Shown: positions 28,003-40,681, counted from the stretch's first letter. The stretch: 64,000 nucleotides of DNA from Bacteroidota bacterium (GCA_021779195.1 JAJYBB010000010.1:1-64000); one strand, 5' to 3'. The notes: generated by a model not told the origin, from the sequence alone. Translations and numbers: made by a program.

Positions 28003-28527
28003 ATGAAAATCCGACAACTTATCCTTATTTCTTTAATCGGCTTGAGTTTTATGGCTTGCAATTTAAACAGTGTTTCAAATTACAAACCTGAAATTTCTTT
28101 TTTGAAAAATCCTACGGTTTGCGATTCAGATACACTGAATATTTATTTAACAGATCAGGCTAATGTATATCGGTTAGATACGATTCATGTAGGCGACACC
28201 ATTCGTTTCAAAATGTTTATCAATGCCTTTACCAATAACATTAATGAATATTATATGAATCAATCGGCTGACAGTGTTTCTAAATTTATTTTACCGATCA
28301 AAACCCAAATGGACTCGATATTTTCTGCATCGTCAAACTATAATGTCGGAATATTTTATATGAAAAACAAAGCCAATAACTTATTTTTTCCGTTTGAATA
28401 CGTGGCATTAAAACCGAGTTTGGATGCTAAAATCACGTTTAATGTGGTTTCTGATGCTAATTTCGAATACAATCAAAATTCTTTTGTTTTAAATACGCCC
28501 ATCGTGGCGCCTAAAGCTGTACCTTAA
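28003..28527 (+). CDS. Small lipoprotein of unknown function
   Basis: The signal peptide ends in a lipobox (LSFMAC) with acylated Cys19. The mature part of about 155 residues seems beta-rich, with no family I recognise (segments such as DTIHVGDTIRFKMFINAFTNN and SDANFEYNQNSFVLNTP). The start at 28003 is fixed by the promoter and the signal peptide. It lies downstream of tRNA-Pro and ends at a bidirectional terminator shared with pgi. Probably an outer- or inner-membrane-anchored periplasmic protein typical of Bacteroidales. Confidence 0.7.
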   Translation: MKIRQLILISLIGLSFMACNLNSVSNYKPEISFLKNPTVCDSDTLNIYLTDQANVYRLDTIHVGDTIRFKMFINAFTNNINEYYMNQSADSVSKFILPIKTQMDSIFSASSNYNVGIFYMKNKANNLFFPFEYVALKPSLDAKITFNVVSDANFEYNQNSFVLNTPIVAPKAVP

Positions 28528-28550
28528 GTATTTCTTTATTTAATTGACAT

Positions 28551-28583
28551 AAAAAAACCATTTGTTAAACAAATGGTTTTTTT
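28551..28583. terminator. Bidirectional terminator between the lipoprotein gene and pgi
   Basis: The palindrome CCATTTGTT-A-AACAAATGG is flanked by seven A on the left and seven T on the right, serving the convergent genes on both strands. Confidence 0.85.
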
Positions 28584-28600
28584 ATGAGTACGATTTCGGA

Positions 28601-29944
28601 TTACAACCTTGCTTTAATGGCTTTCGTTTCGGCTTCGTAGCCGGGTTTTTCAAGCAGAGCAAACATATTTTTCTTGTATGCTTCTACACCAGGCTGATCA
28701 AAAGGATTCACACCCAGTAAATAGCCACTAATGCCACAAGCTTTTTCAAAGAAATAGATTATCTCACCTAAATAAAACTCGTTCAATTTAGGCAGCACCA
28801 CTTTTAAATTGGGAACACCACCATCAATATGCGCAATCATCGTTCCAAGTTCTGCCATTTTGTTGACTTCATCCACCCTTTTTCCGGCTAAGAAATTTAA
28901 TCCATCCAAGTTACTGGGATCATTAGGAAATACGGTTATATGATTGGTTTCATTAATCGAAATAACGGTTTCAAAAATGGTTCGTTCACCTTCCTGAATC
29001 CATTGACCCATTGAATGTAAATCGGTAGTAAAATCGACTGAAGCGGGAAAAATACCTTTATTTTCTTTACCTTCGCTTTCGCCAAAAAGTTGCTTCCACC
29101 ATTCAGAAAGATAATGCAATTTTGGATGAAAGTTGACAAGAATCTCTGTTTTTTTTCCGTTTTGATATAATTCATTTCGTACAGCTGCATATTGAGCTGA
29201 TAAATTTTGTTCAAAAGGCACTTCGACAGCTGTCTCGTTTTCCATTTCTACCGCACCGGCTACTAATTGACGGATATCGAATCCGGCAACTGCAATGGGC
29301 AGCAATCCAACCGGCGAAAGAACTGAATATCGACCACCAATATTATCGGCGATTACAAAGGTTTTATACCCTTCTTGAGTTGCCAACGTGCGCAATGCAC
29401 CCCTTGATTTATCAGTAATGGCTACAATTAATTTTCGGGCAGCTTCTTTGCCTTGTTGTTCTTCCAATTGCGTTTTTAAAAGACGGAATGCCAATGCAGG
29501 TTCAGTGGTAGTACCTGATTTTGATATGGAAATGATGCCAAACTTTTTTGTTTTTAACAATTGTTGTAATTCATACAAGTAATCTTCGCCAATATTTTGT
29601 CCTGCGTAAAGAATTATCGGTGACTTTCGGTCGGTTAGTAACCAGTCAAAACTGTTTGATAATGCATCGATCACTGCGCGGGCACCAAGATAACTGCCAC
29701 CAATGCCAATAACAACAACCACTTCACAATTTTTGCGTAAGATTTGGGCTGTATTTTCAAGATCGGTAAGATGAGCTTCGTCAATCGAGCTTGGCAAATT
29801 CAACCATCCTAAAAAATCACTTCCTCTTCCGGTAGCACGATGTAAAGCCAAATTTGCTGCTTCAGCCGGCATTTTATAAGCTGTTACTTTTTGTTTGTCA
29901 ATAAATGCAAACGCTTTGTCGATAGATAATTTAATAGTTTTCAT
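28601..29944 (-). CDS. pgi: Glucose-6-phosphate isomerase
   Basis: Interconverts glucose-6-phosphate and fructose-6-phosphate. Visible: [20 protein letters not shown] (about 75-94), [15 protein letters not shown] with the phosphate-binding [28 protein letters not shown] (PGI signature), and the C-terminal [14 protein letters not shown] with the active Lys. At 447 residues it belongs to the short bacterial form. It follows gpsA by 125 bp on the same strand. Confidence 0.95.
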   Translation of the reverse strand: MKTIKLSIDKAFAFIDKQKVTAYKMPAEAANLALHRATGRGSDFLGWLNLPSSIDEAHLTDLENTAQILRKNCEVVVVIGIGGSYLGARAVIDALSNSFDWLLTDRKSPIILYAGQNIGEDYLYELQQLLKTKKFGIISISKSGTTTEPALAFRLLKTQLEEQQGKEAARKLIVAITDKSRGALRTLATQEGYKTFVIADNIGGRYSVLSPVGLLPIAVAGFDIRQLVAGAVEMENETAVEVPFEQNLSAQYAAVRNELYQNGKKTEILVNFHPKLHYLSEWWKQLFGESEGKENKGIFPASVDFTTDLHSMGQWIQEGERTIFETVISINETNHITVFPNDPSNLDGLNFLAGKRVDEVNKMAELGTMIAHIDGGVPNLKVVLPKLNEFYLGEIIYFFEKACGISGYLLGVNPFDQPGVEAYKKNMFALLEKPGYEAETKAIKARL

Positions 29945-30068
29945 TATAATAATAATTTGATTATATTTTACTTTCTGTCATTTAAGTAGTTTTTTTCGTG
30001 ATATATGTCTATACCGTAATTTGTCTGAATTGCGATATGAATTCAAGATATTTCATGGAAAGTTAAAA

Positions 30069-31064
30069 TCATTTGAGTTTTTCGGTCAGTTTGCGGATTT
30101 CCATAATGGGTGAACAGCGATTGTAAAGAATTTCGTACATGGAATTCACGATAGGTAAATTGATTTGATATTTTTCATTCAACTCGTAAATACATTTTGT
30201 GGCATAATATCCTTCGGCGATCATTTCCATTTCCAACTGAGCTGTTTTAACCGAATATCCTTTACCGATCATGGTGCCAAACAAGCGGTTACGACTAAAT
30301 TTTGAATAAGCAGTAACCAATAAATCGCCAAGGTAAGCCGACTCGTTAATATCACGGTGCATTGGATTGGTGGCATTGCAAAATCGGCTCATTTCCTGAA
30401 TTGCATTGGAAAGTAGTACTGCCTGAAAGTTGTCACCATATTTCAATCCATGACAGATTCCGGCAGCAATCGAGTAAATATTTTTCATTACCGAGGCATA
30501 TTCAATGCCCATGATATCATCGCTTATGGAAGTTCGGATAAAATTGGAAGTAAATCGTTGCGCCAATAATCTGGCCTTTTCGCGGGATGTGCAACCAATG
30601 GTGAGGTATGAAAGCCGCTCAAGTGCAATTTCTTCGGCATGACAAGGACCAGCTAACACGGCAACATTATCTTTGTGAACGCCATAAATCTGTTCGAAAT
30701 AATCGGAAACGATCATATTTTCATCAGGCACAATTCCTTTGATAGCCGTTACCACAAATTTATTATCCAACTTACGCCTAAGTTTTTTTAAATGCTGCTT
30801 TAGAAATGGTGAGGGAGTAGCAAAAATTAAAATTTCTGAGGTGCGCACGATTTTGTTGATATCGCTTGTAAAATGAATACGGTCAGTGTCGAATTTTACA
30901 CCGGTTAAATAAGATGGGTTTTTGCTTAGGCGAACAAATTCATCAATTTGCTCCTGACGGCGCATGTACCAATTGATTTCATCCGAATTGGTTAATGCCA
31001 TTTTGGCAATTGCAGTTGCCCAGCTTCCTCCGCCAATAACACCTATTTTACTTTTCTCATTCAT
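30069..31064 (-). CDS. gpsA: Glycerol-3-phosphate dehydrogenase [NAD(P)+]
   Basis: Reduces dihydroxyacetone phosphate to glycerol-3-phosphate for phospholipids. N-terminal dinucleotide fold GVIGGGSWATAIAKM (8-22), then FATPSPFL, AIKGI, AVLAGPCHAEEIA and the catalytic Lys in ASVMKNIYSIAAGICHGLKYGDN. 331 residues, full length. It lies 73 bp after lysS on the same strand, a common Bacteroidales order (lysS-gpsA-pgi). Confidence 0.95.
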   Translation of the reverse strand: MNEKSKIGVIGGGSWATAIAKMALTNSDEINWYMRRQEQIDEFVRLSKNPSYLTGVKFDTDRIHFTSDINKIVRTSEILIFATPSPFLKQHLKKLRRKLDNKFVVTAIKGIVPDENMIVSDYFEQIYGVHKDNVAVLAGPCHAEEIALERLSYLTIGCTSREKARLLAQRFTSNFIRTSISDDIMGIEYASVMKNIYSIAAGICHGLKYGDNFQAVLLSNAIQEMSRFCNATNPMHRDINESAYLGDLLVTAYSKFSRNRLFGTMIGKGYSVKTAQLEMEMIAEGYYATKCIYELNEKYQINLPIVNSMYEILYNRCSPIMEIRKLTEKLK

Positions 31065-31137
31065 TTTTCTTTAGATTTTAGAACCAAGATTCATGACCCA
31101 AAAACGATTTTCTTGTTCAACCCGATTTACCAATCAA

Positions 31138-32865
31138 CTATTTTTCAGCATTGGCTATCCACGCGGCGACTTCCTCTTTTAATGGATTAGTCAGCTCTAA
31201 CTTATTCTTTTTATTTAATCCACAAATATCTTGATGGAATTTATTGGGATTTAATCCTTTCAGGTCAGAAACCATGACGATACCGGCTTTCAGAATCACA
31301 TCCACCCAAGCTTCGGGAATTCCTAACGCCATAAATTTGTCAAGTCCGTCCTTTTTAACCACTTTTTCCGGTTTCATCTGGGGGAAGAACAATACTTCTT
31401 GAATAGCCTGCTGACCGGTCATTAACATAACCAGTCTGTCCATCCCGATTCCCATTCCGGAGGTTGGTGGCATACCGTATTCCAGCGAGCGTACAAAATC
31501 CATGTCGATAAACATGGCTTCATCATCTCCTTTTTCGCTGAGTTTCAATTGTTCCTGAAAACGACCTAATTGATCAATCGGGTCATTAAGTTCAGAATAA
31601 GCATTGGCCAACTCTTTGCCGTTCACCATTAATTCAAAACGCTCGGTCAGTTCTGGGTTGTCGCGATGGCGTTTACAAAGCGGACTCATTTCGCGTGGAT
31701 AATCGGTAATAAAAGTGGGTTGAATATAATTCCCTTCACATTTTTCGCCGAAAATTTCATCAATCATTTTGCCTTTTCCCATGGTGTCGTCGGCTTCGAT
31801 GTGCAATGTTTTGCAAACTTCACGAAGTTGATCTTCGTTCATGCCGTTAATGTCAATACCTGTATGCTCTTTAATGGCATCAATCATGGTGATGCGTTTG
31901 AAAGGTGTTTTGAAACTGATGATTTTGTCGCCAACAGTAATTTCGTTGGTCCCGTTCACGTCCATACATACTTTTTCGATCATGTTTTCAGTGAAAGTCA
32001 TCATCCAGTTGTAGTCTTTATAGGCCACGTATATTTCCATGGCTGTAAATTCGGGATTGTGAGTCCGGTCCATACCTTCGTTTCGGAAGTTTTTGGAAAA
32101 TTCGTACACACCTTCGAAACCGCCAACAATCAGTCGTTTCAGGTATAATTCATCAGCTACACGAAGATAAAGTGGAATGTCCAACGCGTTGTGATGTGTA
32201 ACGAATGGACGCGCCGAAGCGCCACCGGGAATGGATTGCAGGATGGGAGTTTCAACTTCGATATAATCCTGCGCATTGAAGTAATCGCGCATAGACTGAT
32301 ACACTTTGGTACGTTTTAGAAAAATATCTTTTACTCCTTCATTCACAACTAAGTCTACGTAGCGTTGACGGTAGCGTTGTTCTGGATCATCAAAAGCATC
32401 GAAAGCCACGCCGTCTTTGTATTTTACGATGGGGAGAGGGCGTAGCGCTTTGCTGAGCACCGTCAATTCTTGCGTGTGAACGCTTATTTCGCCTGTTTGA
32501 GTACGAAAAACAAACCCTTTTATCCCCACAAAGTCGCCAATATCCAACAGCTTTTTGAATACTGTGTTGTACATCTCGGGTTGCGCTTCGCTGCTGATAT
32601 CATCGCGGCTAACATATGCCTGAATACGACCTTTAGAATCTTGAAGTTCAACAAAAGAGGCCTTGCCCATGATGCGGCGGCTCATGATGCGCCCAGCTAC
32701 ACAAACGGTTCTACGGCTTTCGTCGTCTTTAAATTCGGCTTTTATATCGGTTGAAAATGCATTGGTAGGGTAAAGTGCGGCAGGATAAGGGTCAATGCCG
32801 AGATTTCGTAATTCGTCCAGACTTTGACGTCTGAACTGTTCTTGTTCACTAAGTTCTGTGCTCAT
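31138..32865 (-). CDS. lysS: Lysyl-tRNA synthetase (class II)
   Basis: 575 residues from the start giving MSTELSEQEQF. An OB-fold anticodon domain (about 50-150) is followed by the class II core: motif 2 FRNEGMDRTHNPEFTAMEIYVAY and motif 3 GMGIGMDRLVMLMTGQ. After FFPQMKPE comes a Bacteroidota-type C-terminal extension of about 75 residues. The ATG at 32940 lies upstream of the promoter element and is rejected. Confidence 0.95.
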   Translation of the reverse strand: MSTELSEQEQFRRQSLDELRNLGIDPYPAALYPTNAFSTDIKAEFKDDESRRTVCVAGRIMSRRIMGKASFVELQDSKGRIQAYVSRDDISSEAQPEMYNTVFKKLLDIGDFVGIKGFVFRTQTGEISVHTQELTVLSKALRPLPIVKYKDGVAFDAFDDPEQRYRQRYVDLVVNEGVKDIFLKRTKVYQSMRDYFNAQDYIEVETPILQSIPGGASARPFVTHHNALDIPLYLRVADELYLKRLIVGGFEGVYEFSKNFRNEGMDRTHNPEFTAMEIYVAYKDYNWMMTFTENMIEKVCMDVNGTNEITVGDKIISFKTPFKRITMIDAIKEHTGIDINGMNEDQLREVCKTLHIEADDTMGKGKMIDEIFGEKCEGNYIQPTFITDYPREMSPLCKRHRDNPELTERFELMVNGKELANAYSELNDPIDQLGRFQEQLKLSEKGDDEAMFIDMDFVRSLEYGMPPTSGMGIGMDRLVMLMTGQQAIQEVLFFPQMKPEKVVKKDGLDKFMALGIPEAWVDVILKAGIVMVSDLKGLNPNKFHQDICGLNKKNKLELTNPLKEEVAAWIANAEK

Positions 32866-32890
32866 AATCTCTTTTAAATACAAATTGCTG

Positions 32891-32898
32891 CAAAAGTA
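32891..32898 (-). promoter_or_regulatory. -7 element of lysS
   Basis: TACTTTTG on the minus strand, 26 bp before the ATG at 32865; it fixes the start. Confidence 0.6.
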
Positions 32899-33046
32899 CG
32901 AAAAAAGAACGAAAATTGCATTGTCGATTCTAAGAATCAAAGATGTAATTTTTCTAAGCAGTAGAAATAGTTATTTTGTTGAATTGAAAATATTTGAAAA
33001 ATTCAAGTTCTGTTTGTTTGAAAAGTAAATGTAGTCGGGATATAAA

Positions 33047-33078
33047 AATCACGGTTTCGAATATGCGAAACCGTGATT
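33047..33078 (-). terminator. Intrinsic terminator of the oxidoreductase cluster
   Basis: A perfect 13-bp stem (33047-33059 with 33066-33078) and a 6-nt loop, followed on the minus strand by TTTTATA, 22 bp after the reductase stop. Confidence 0.8.
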
Positions 33079-33099
33079 AATAGCTATTTGAAGATTAAT

Positions 33100-34613
<1,514 letters not shown>

Positions 34614-34631
34614 TAAATTTTTATGCTAATA

Positions 34632-36255
<1,624 letters not shown>

Positions 36256-36276
36256 TGTTACCTTATTTTGATTGTG

Positions 36277-36284
36277 CAAAAGTA
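36277..36284 (-). promoter_or_regulatory. -7 element of the CMD/reductase unit
   Basis: TACTTTTG on the minus strand, 22 bp before the chosen CMD start. Confidence 0.55.
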
Positions 36285-36348
36285 AAACAAAAGCCGCAGG
36301 GAATGGTTTTCTCTGCGGCTCAAACATTTTTGTTGATTGGCTCAATTC

Positions 36349-37170
36349 TTACTTGCTGGGAGCGATTCCAAACTGCTTTTTATAAGCATTGGAAAAATGA
36401 GATAAGTTCTTGAATCCTACTTCCAGATACACGTCGGAAACTTTTCGGTTTTCATTGCGTATTTTATCGTGTGCCACTTTCAGCCGCTTGTCCATCAACC
36501 ATCGTTGGGGCGAAAGCGGACTTATTTTTTTAAAATCTCTTTTAAATGCGGCCAAACTCCGTCCGGTAAAACCGGCTATTTCTTCAACCGACAAATCAAA
36601 CATATAATTATCTTCCAGATAATCCAGAATATCAATTTTCCAGGGTTCGGTAAAGTCGAACAATGCCGGATAGAAGCGTTTATCAATGCTCAGCAGCGAG
36701 TAAACTCCTTCCTGAAGTTTAAGTTGCATCATTTCCTGTGAAGGTTCTTTCTCCGAATCGAAATAGGGAGTCATTGAATGAAACAAACTTTCGATATCAG
36801 GAGTTTGAGGCAGTTTTATCACGCTTGGTTTCAGTTTTTCGGCTTCGAGCGGAAGTTCATTTTTATCTAATTTCTGATAAAATTCACGCAAGAAGTTACG
36901 TTTGAACATCATAAATATAGCCTGAAACTGTTCGTCACCTTTCGGAAGCTTGTTCATATTTACACGGTTATCGCGACGGAGGAAAACACACTGGCTCTTA
37001 TTCACCACCGTTTCATTGCCATCTTCCTCCAATATTAATTGACCAGAATAGACATACACCAACATATGGTCGTGAACCATTTTAGTGCAGGCTATCTCAT
37101 TGTTAAAATAATAGCTGAAAAAGATATCGTAATAATTGAATCGCAATGATGCGGAGCGTTCGGAAGTCAT
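36349..37170 (-). CDS. AraC-family transcriptional regulator
   Basis: 273 residues from the start MTSERSASLRF. The N-terminal cupin-like ligand domain (about 1-150, HDHMLVYVYSGQLILEEDGNETVV) is followed by two helix-turn-helix motifs at the C-terminus (VEEIAGFTGRSLAAFKRDFKK and VSDVYLEVGFKNLSHFSNAYKKQFG). It lies directly upstream of the CMD-reductase-flavodoxin-reductase unit on the same strand and is likely its activator. The start at 37188 is excluded because it overlaps the promoter. Confidence 0.9.
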   Translation of the reverse strand: MTSERSASLRFNYYDIFFSYYFNNEIACTKMVHDHMLVYVYSGQLILEEDGNETVVNKSQCVFLRRDNRVNMNKLPKGDEQFQAIFMMFKRNFLREFYQKLDKNELPLEAEKLKPSVIKLPQTPDIESLFHSMTPYFDSEKEPSQEMMQLKLQEGVYSLLSIDKRFYPALFDFTEPWKIDILDYLEDNYMFDLSVEEIAGFTGRSLAAFKRDFKKISPLSPQRWLMDKRLKVAHDKIRNENRKVSDVYLEVGFKNLSHFSNAYKKQFGIAPSK

Positions 37171-37185
37171 AGTGATGTTTTTTTG

Positions 37186-37193
37186 CAAAGATA
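37186..37193 (-). promoter_or_regulatory. -7 element of the AraC gene
   Basis: TATCTTTG on the minus strand, 15 bp before the ATG at 37170. It overlaps the ATG at 37188 and so decides the start. Confidence 0.6.
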
Positions 37194-37314
37194 GTGGTTG
37201 TTTTTTATTTCAGCAATAAAGATATTTGGAATTTGAATCGTTGTAGCATAACTCAGAATTATTATGAGGAAATATTTTACAAACGCTAATACCATTTGTT
37301 TAAAAGGATGTTCG

Positions 37315-37322
37315 TATCTTTG
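37315..37322 (+). promoter_or_regulatory. -7 element of the kinase-RapZ fusion gene
   Basis: TATCTTTG on the plus strand with TTTG at 37295-37298 as a possible -33 element. It lies downstream of the ATG at 37296, which is therefore not the start. Confidence 0.6.
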
Positions 37323-37361
37323 CAACAGTTCATCATTATTTACACGATTCAACTACAAATC

Positions 37362-38789
37362 ATGACCGAATTAGAAACCCTTTTCCAGCAATACACTCAT
37401 GAAAAACCGCTTTCGATAACCGAACTTTCGGCTTCTGGCTCCAACCGTCGTTATTTTCGGTTGGCAGGTGAAAACATCTCGTTGATTGGTGTGGAAGGTA
37501 CATCGGTGGATGAGAATCTTGCTTTTATCGAAATTGCCAATAATTTCTATAAACAAGGATTGCCCGTGCCGCGTGTGTTGAGCCGGACACCTGATAATCG
37601 GTTTTATATTCAGGACGATTTGGGCGATACACTGCTTTTCGATGCGGTAGCCGAGGGACGTAAAACCGGTGTTTTTTGTGAGCCAGAAAAAGAACTTTTG
37701 CGCAAAACCATGCGTAAACTTCCTGCTGTTCAGGTGCTTGGTGCACAAGGTCTCGATTTTTCAGTTTGTTATCCTCAACCGGAATTCAACGAACGTTCCA
37801 TTCTGTGGGATTTGAATTATTTCAAATACTGCTTTCTGAAAGCTACAGGACTGGATTTTCAGGAAAACCTGTTGGAGGATGATTTCTCGAAATTGTCCGA
37901 GATATTGATGCATTCTCGTACTAATACCTTTATGTATCGCGATTTTCAGAGCCGTAATGTGATGATAAAAGATGGTGAACCGTATTTTATAGACTTTCAG
38001 GGTGGCCGACGCGGTCCGATTTATTACGATGTAGCTTCGTTTCTATGGCAAGCCAAAGCCCAATACAATGCTGAACTTCGAGAAGACTTGTTGCAAATAT
38101 ACATGGATGCATTGAAAAGACTGATGCCTGTTGACGAGGTTGAATTCAGGGAACAATTGAAACATTTTGTACTGTTTCGCACCTTGCAGGTGCTTGGAGC
38201 TTATGGTTTCCGCGGCTATTTTGAAAAGAAACCACATTTTTTGCAAAGTATTCCTTTTGCTATTGAAAATCTTCGGGCACTTTTGCATGATAATCATTCT
38301 CAATATCCCTATTTACTGAAGGTTTTGAAAGAAATGACCGAGCTGGAACAATTCCGCGAAGTGGAGATTCGCAAACCGCTGGTGGTGAAAGTGTACAGTT
38401 TTTCTTATAAAAAAGGAATTCCGCAGGATAATTCGGGGAATGGCGGCGGTTTTGTATTCGATTGTCGGGCAGTGAATAATCCGGGAAAATACGAGCGGTA
38501 TCAAAGCCTCACCGGCTTGGACGAATCGGTCATTCAATTTTTGGAAGAAGATGGCGAAATTTTAACATTTTTAGAGCATACCTACCATTTGGTGGATGCT
38601 TCGGTAAAAAGGTACATCGACAGAGGATTTACAAATTTGATGGTGAGTTTTGGGTGCACAGGTGGTCAACATCGTTCGGTGTATTCAGCCCAGAAAATGG
38701 CAGTACATTTAAATGAGAAATTTGGTATTGAAGTTAAACTTATTCATCGCGAACAAAATAAAGAAGAAATTTTTAATCCAAAAAAGTAA
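37362..38789 (+). CDS. Aminoglycoside-phosphotransferase-like kinase fused to a RapZ C-terminal domain
   Basis: 475 residues. The N-terminal two thirds is an APH/choline-kinase fold like the cell-wall sugar kinase AmgK: ASGSNRRYFRL loop, catalytic YRDFQSRN with Asp194 and Asn199, and metal-binding FIDFQGG with Asp211. The last about 140 residues match the RapZ C-terminal domain (VKVYSFSYKKG, GFVFDCRAVNNPG, SFGCTGGQHRSV with Cys432). In enterobacteria that domain senses glucosamine-6-phosphate. The combination suggests an amino-sugar kinase with a built-in amino-sugar-phosphate sensor, possibly in peptidoglycan recycling; this is inference. No MurU-like nucleotidyltransferase is adjacent. It ends at a terminator. 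Confidence 0.85.
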   Translation: MTELETLFQQYTHEKPLSITELSASGSNRRYFRLAGENISLIGVEGTSVDENLAFIEIANNFYKQGLPVPRVLSRTPDNRFYIQDDLGDTLLFDAVAEGRKTGVFCEPEKELLRKTMRKLPAVQVLGAQGLDFSVCYPQPEFNERSILWDLNYFKYCFLKATGLDFQENLLEDDFSKLSEILMHSRTNTFMYRDFQSRNVMIKDGEPYFIDFQGGRRGPIYYDVASFLWQAKAQYNAELREDLLQIYMDALKRLMPVDEVEFREQLKHFVLFRTLQVLGAYGFRGYFEKKPHFLQSIPFAIENLRALLHDNHSQYPYLLKVLKEMTELEQFREVEIRKPLVVKVYSFSYKKGIPQDNSGNGGGFVFDCRAVNNPGKYERYQSLTGLDESVIQFLEEDGEILTFLEHTYHLVDASVKRYIDRGFTNLMVSFGCTGGQHRSVYSAQKMAVHLNEKFGIEVKLIHREQNKEEIFNPKK

Positions 38790-38821
38790 CCCATAAATTA
38801 ATAACCTATCTATTTTCAATC

Positions 38822-38858
38822 AAAGAAACCCTTTTCGATATGTAAAAAGGGTTTCTTT
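38822..38858. terminator. Bidirectional terminator
   Basis: A perfect 14-bp stem (38822-38835 with 38845-38858) and a 9-nt loop sit between the convergent kinase-RapZ and DUF3127 genes. Its inner A/T ends supply the U tracts. Confidence 0.75.
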
Positions 38859-38874
38859 AATTGAAAAAAATGCT

Positions 38875-39252
38875 TTAAAAAGGCAAATCAGTACCCTCAG
38901 AAACTGCAGGATTTGAATCAAATCCTGAAGAAACAGGAGCAGATGCATTTAGAGAAGCGGCAACTGGGGCTGCAGAAGCAGCATTTACAACACCTTTTTC
39001 GGCTTTCCATGCACGAACAGAAGTAAACCAACGCCCGTTATACTCACGACTATCTAAATCGAAACTTACTGTAACCACATCATCGATAGATAAAGGAAAT
39101 TGATCTATTTTATCACCAAAAAAATTAAAACATACTTTTCGGGGATATTGATCATTTGTTTCTAATACATAATCCTGTGACCGCCAAGGTCCATTTTTTC
39201 CTTCACCTTTTGCCAATGGCAAAACTGCAATAATTTTTCCGCTAATTTCCAT
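38875..39252 (-). CDS. DUF3127 OB-fold-like protein
   Basis: 125 residues. The first 90 form a compact beta-rich domain (MEISGKIIAVLP, WRSQDYVLETNDQYPRKVCFNFFGDKI, YNGRWFTSVRAW) of the DUF3127 family, which resembles single-strand-binding OB folds. The tail is low-complexity Ala/Ser and ends in an acidic-Pro-Phe tip (EGTDLPF) very like the SSB C-terminal DDxPF peptide that recruits repair proteins. A DNA-binding role is therefore inferred, not shown. It is a single-gene unit with its own -7 element. Confidence 0.78.
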   Translation of the reverse strand: MEISGKIIAVLPLAKGEGKNGPWRSQDYVLETNDQYPRKVCFNFFGDKIDQFPLSIDDVVTVSFDLDSREYNGRWFTSVRAWKAEKGVVNAASAAPVAASLNASAPVSSGFDSNPAVSEGTDLPF

Positions 39253-39286
39253 TTTTATTCTATTTTAAAATCTTTTTTTTATGGGA

Positions 39287-39294
39287 CAAAGATA
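39287..39294 (-). promoter_or_regulatory. -7 element of the DUF3127 gene
   Basis: TATCTTTG on the minus strand, 35 bp before the start codon. Confidence 0.6.
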
Positions 39295-39385
39295 ATCAAA
39301 CCAACACAAAAAATACCGTTTTAGAATAATAGCCATCAAAAAAAATTGGTCTAAGATAATCTTCAAATTGTATGAGCAAGTTGAT

Positions 39386-39916
39386 TTATTCAAAAAAACT
39401 AAAATTGACATTACCGTAATGCCTGTGCTCTACAAAATGCGGATGACCTGAAAAATCGTTTTTCGAACCATGCTCCAATACGAAAAGTCCATCATTTTTT
39501 AATAGTTGATACATAAAAACCAAATCGGGAATGGAGGAAAAATTTTCCAATTCGTACGGAGGATCTGCAAAAACAAGATCGAATTGAATATGTGATGATT
39601 TCATGAAACGAAAAACATCCGTTTTTATTAATGTCAAATTCGATATTTTCAAATCGGAACATACTTTACGAATAAAATTGCAATGCCGATCGTTTTGTTC
39701 GATGCTGATCACGCTTCGGCAATCGCGCGATACAAATTCAAAACCAATACCTCCTGTACCCGCAAATAAATCGAGGACATCAATTCCTTCAAAGTCAATC
39801 TTGTTATTCAACAAGTTAAATAAACCTTCTTTTGCAAAGTCGGTTGTAGGACGGGCGGTAATTTGATGAGGCGGTAAAATACGTTTACCCTTAAATTTTC
39901 CACTGATAATTCGCAT
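39386..39916 (-). CDS. rsmD: 16S rRNA (guanine(966)-N(2))-methyltransferase
   Basis: 176 residues. The N-terminus MRIISGKFKGKRILPPHQITARPTTDFAKEGLFNLL is characteristic. SAM motif I is DLFAGTGGIGFEF (about 49-61) and the catalytic DPPYE lies near residue 117. It methylates G966 of 16S rRNA during 30S assembly. It follows DUF3822 by 15 bp, an arrangement seen in many Bacteroidota. Confidence 0.93.
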   Translation of the reverse strand: MRIISGKFKGKRILPPHQITARPTTDFAKEGLFNLLNNKIDFEGIDVLDLFAGTGGIGFEFVSRDCRSVISIEQNDRHCNFIRKVCSDLKISNLTLIKTDVFRFMKSSHIQFDLVFADPPYELENFSSIPDLVFMYQLLKNDGLFVLEHGSKNDFSGHPHFVEHRHYGNVNFSFFE

Positions 39917-39931
39917 GGCGAGATTTCGATT

Positions 39932-40666
39932 TTAAGCACGGCTAATATCTGCAGTCGTGCAAAATTGTACATATTTTGAAAGTAAATTCTTTAGCTCAGG
40001 ATTCGGTACTGATTGAAATAGAAATATATGGCAAGTATCAGGATGCAATGATAAAAGCTCCATTACATGCAAACAATGATAAATAAAATCTTCGGGAGTA
40101 AAAAACTGAAAACGATTCACAAGTTTCAATTTCATATCGGAAATAGCAACAATATCCATCATTTTTGAACGAACATATATTTGGAGTGAATCGTCAGAAG
40201 TTTTTTTCGCCAAATCGGTTAGCAAAAAACTCACCTGATGTTCAATGGCAATTAATGGAAATACCTGTTTAATACCGCGATAGAATCCTTCGGGGACTGA
40301 AAAAATATTGATAGCATCGAAAGCTGGAAGTTTATTAAATAAAACACTGTCGGTGCGATCTAAATCATGTTCAAAAGCAAGCATGGAGCGCCTCTGTTCA
40401 GCTTTAAAAAAAACAGCCGGAATAATCGTAAAATCATCAAACTCACAAATAATACGGGTCTTTTTAAATTCAAGTTTTGTTTCGGTTTCTGCCAATAAAA
40501 TAGCAAGTACTTCACGTTCAGTAAGACGAAACAGCGAAGAAAGAACGGTTTTGGATGACAACACTGATCCATTTTCGTTGTACACAAACAATGAAAATCC
40601 ATCTGAACTAAATCGGACGGACAAATCATAAGCATTGTTGTTTTTAAACTCTGAAAGGCTTTCCAT
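39932..40666 (-). CDS. DUF3822 family protein
   Basis: 244 residues, without a signal peptide or membrane segment. Segments such as LSVRFSSDGFSLFVYNENG, VPEGFYRGIKQVFP and QFFTPEDFIYHCLHVMELLSLHPDTCHIFL fit the Bacteroidota family DUF3822, which has an actin-like/ASKHA flavour by layout and no known function. It is the first gene of a two-gene unit with rsmD. Confidence 0.82.
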   Translation of the reverse strand: MESLSEFKNNNAYDLSVRFSSDGFSLFVYNENGSVLSSKTVLSSLFRLTEREVLAILLAETETKLEFKKTRIICEFDDFTIIPAVFFKAEQRRSMLAFEHDLDRTDSVLFNKLPAFDAINIFSVPEGFYRGIKQVFPLIAIEHQVSFLLTDLAKKTSDDSLQIYVRSKMMDIVAISDMKLKLVNRFQFFTPEDFIYHCLHVMELLSLHPDTCHIFLFQSVPNPELKNLLSKYVQFCTTADISRA

Positions 40667-40681
40667 AAAACAAATTTAGCG

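Noticed and set aside
31666..32148. 160-codon open frame opposite lysS
   Set aside because: It is the antisense shadow of a conserved synthetase, with no family resemblance and no promoter of its own.
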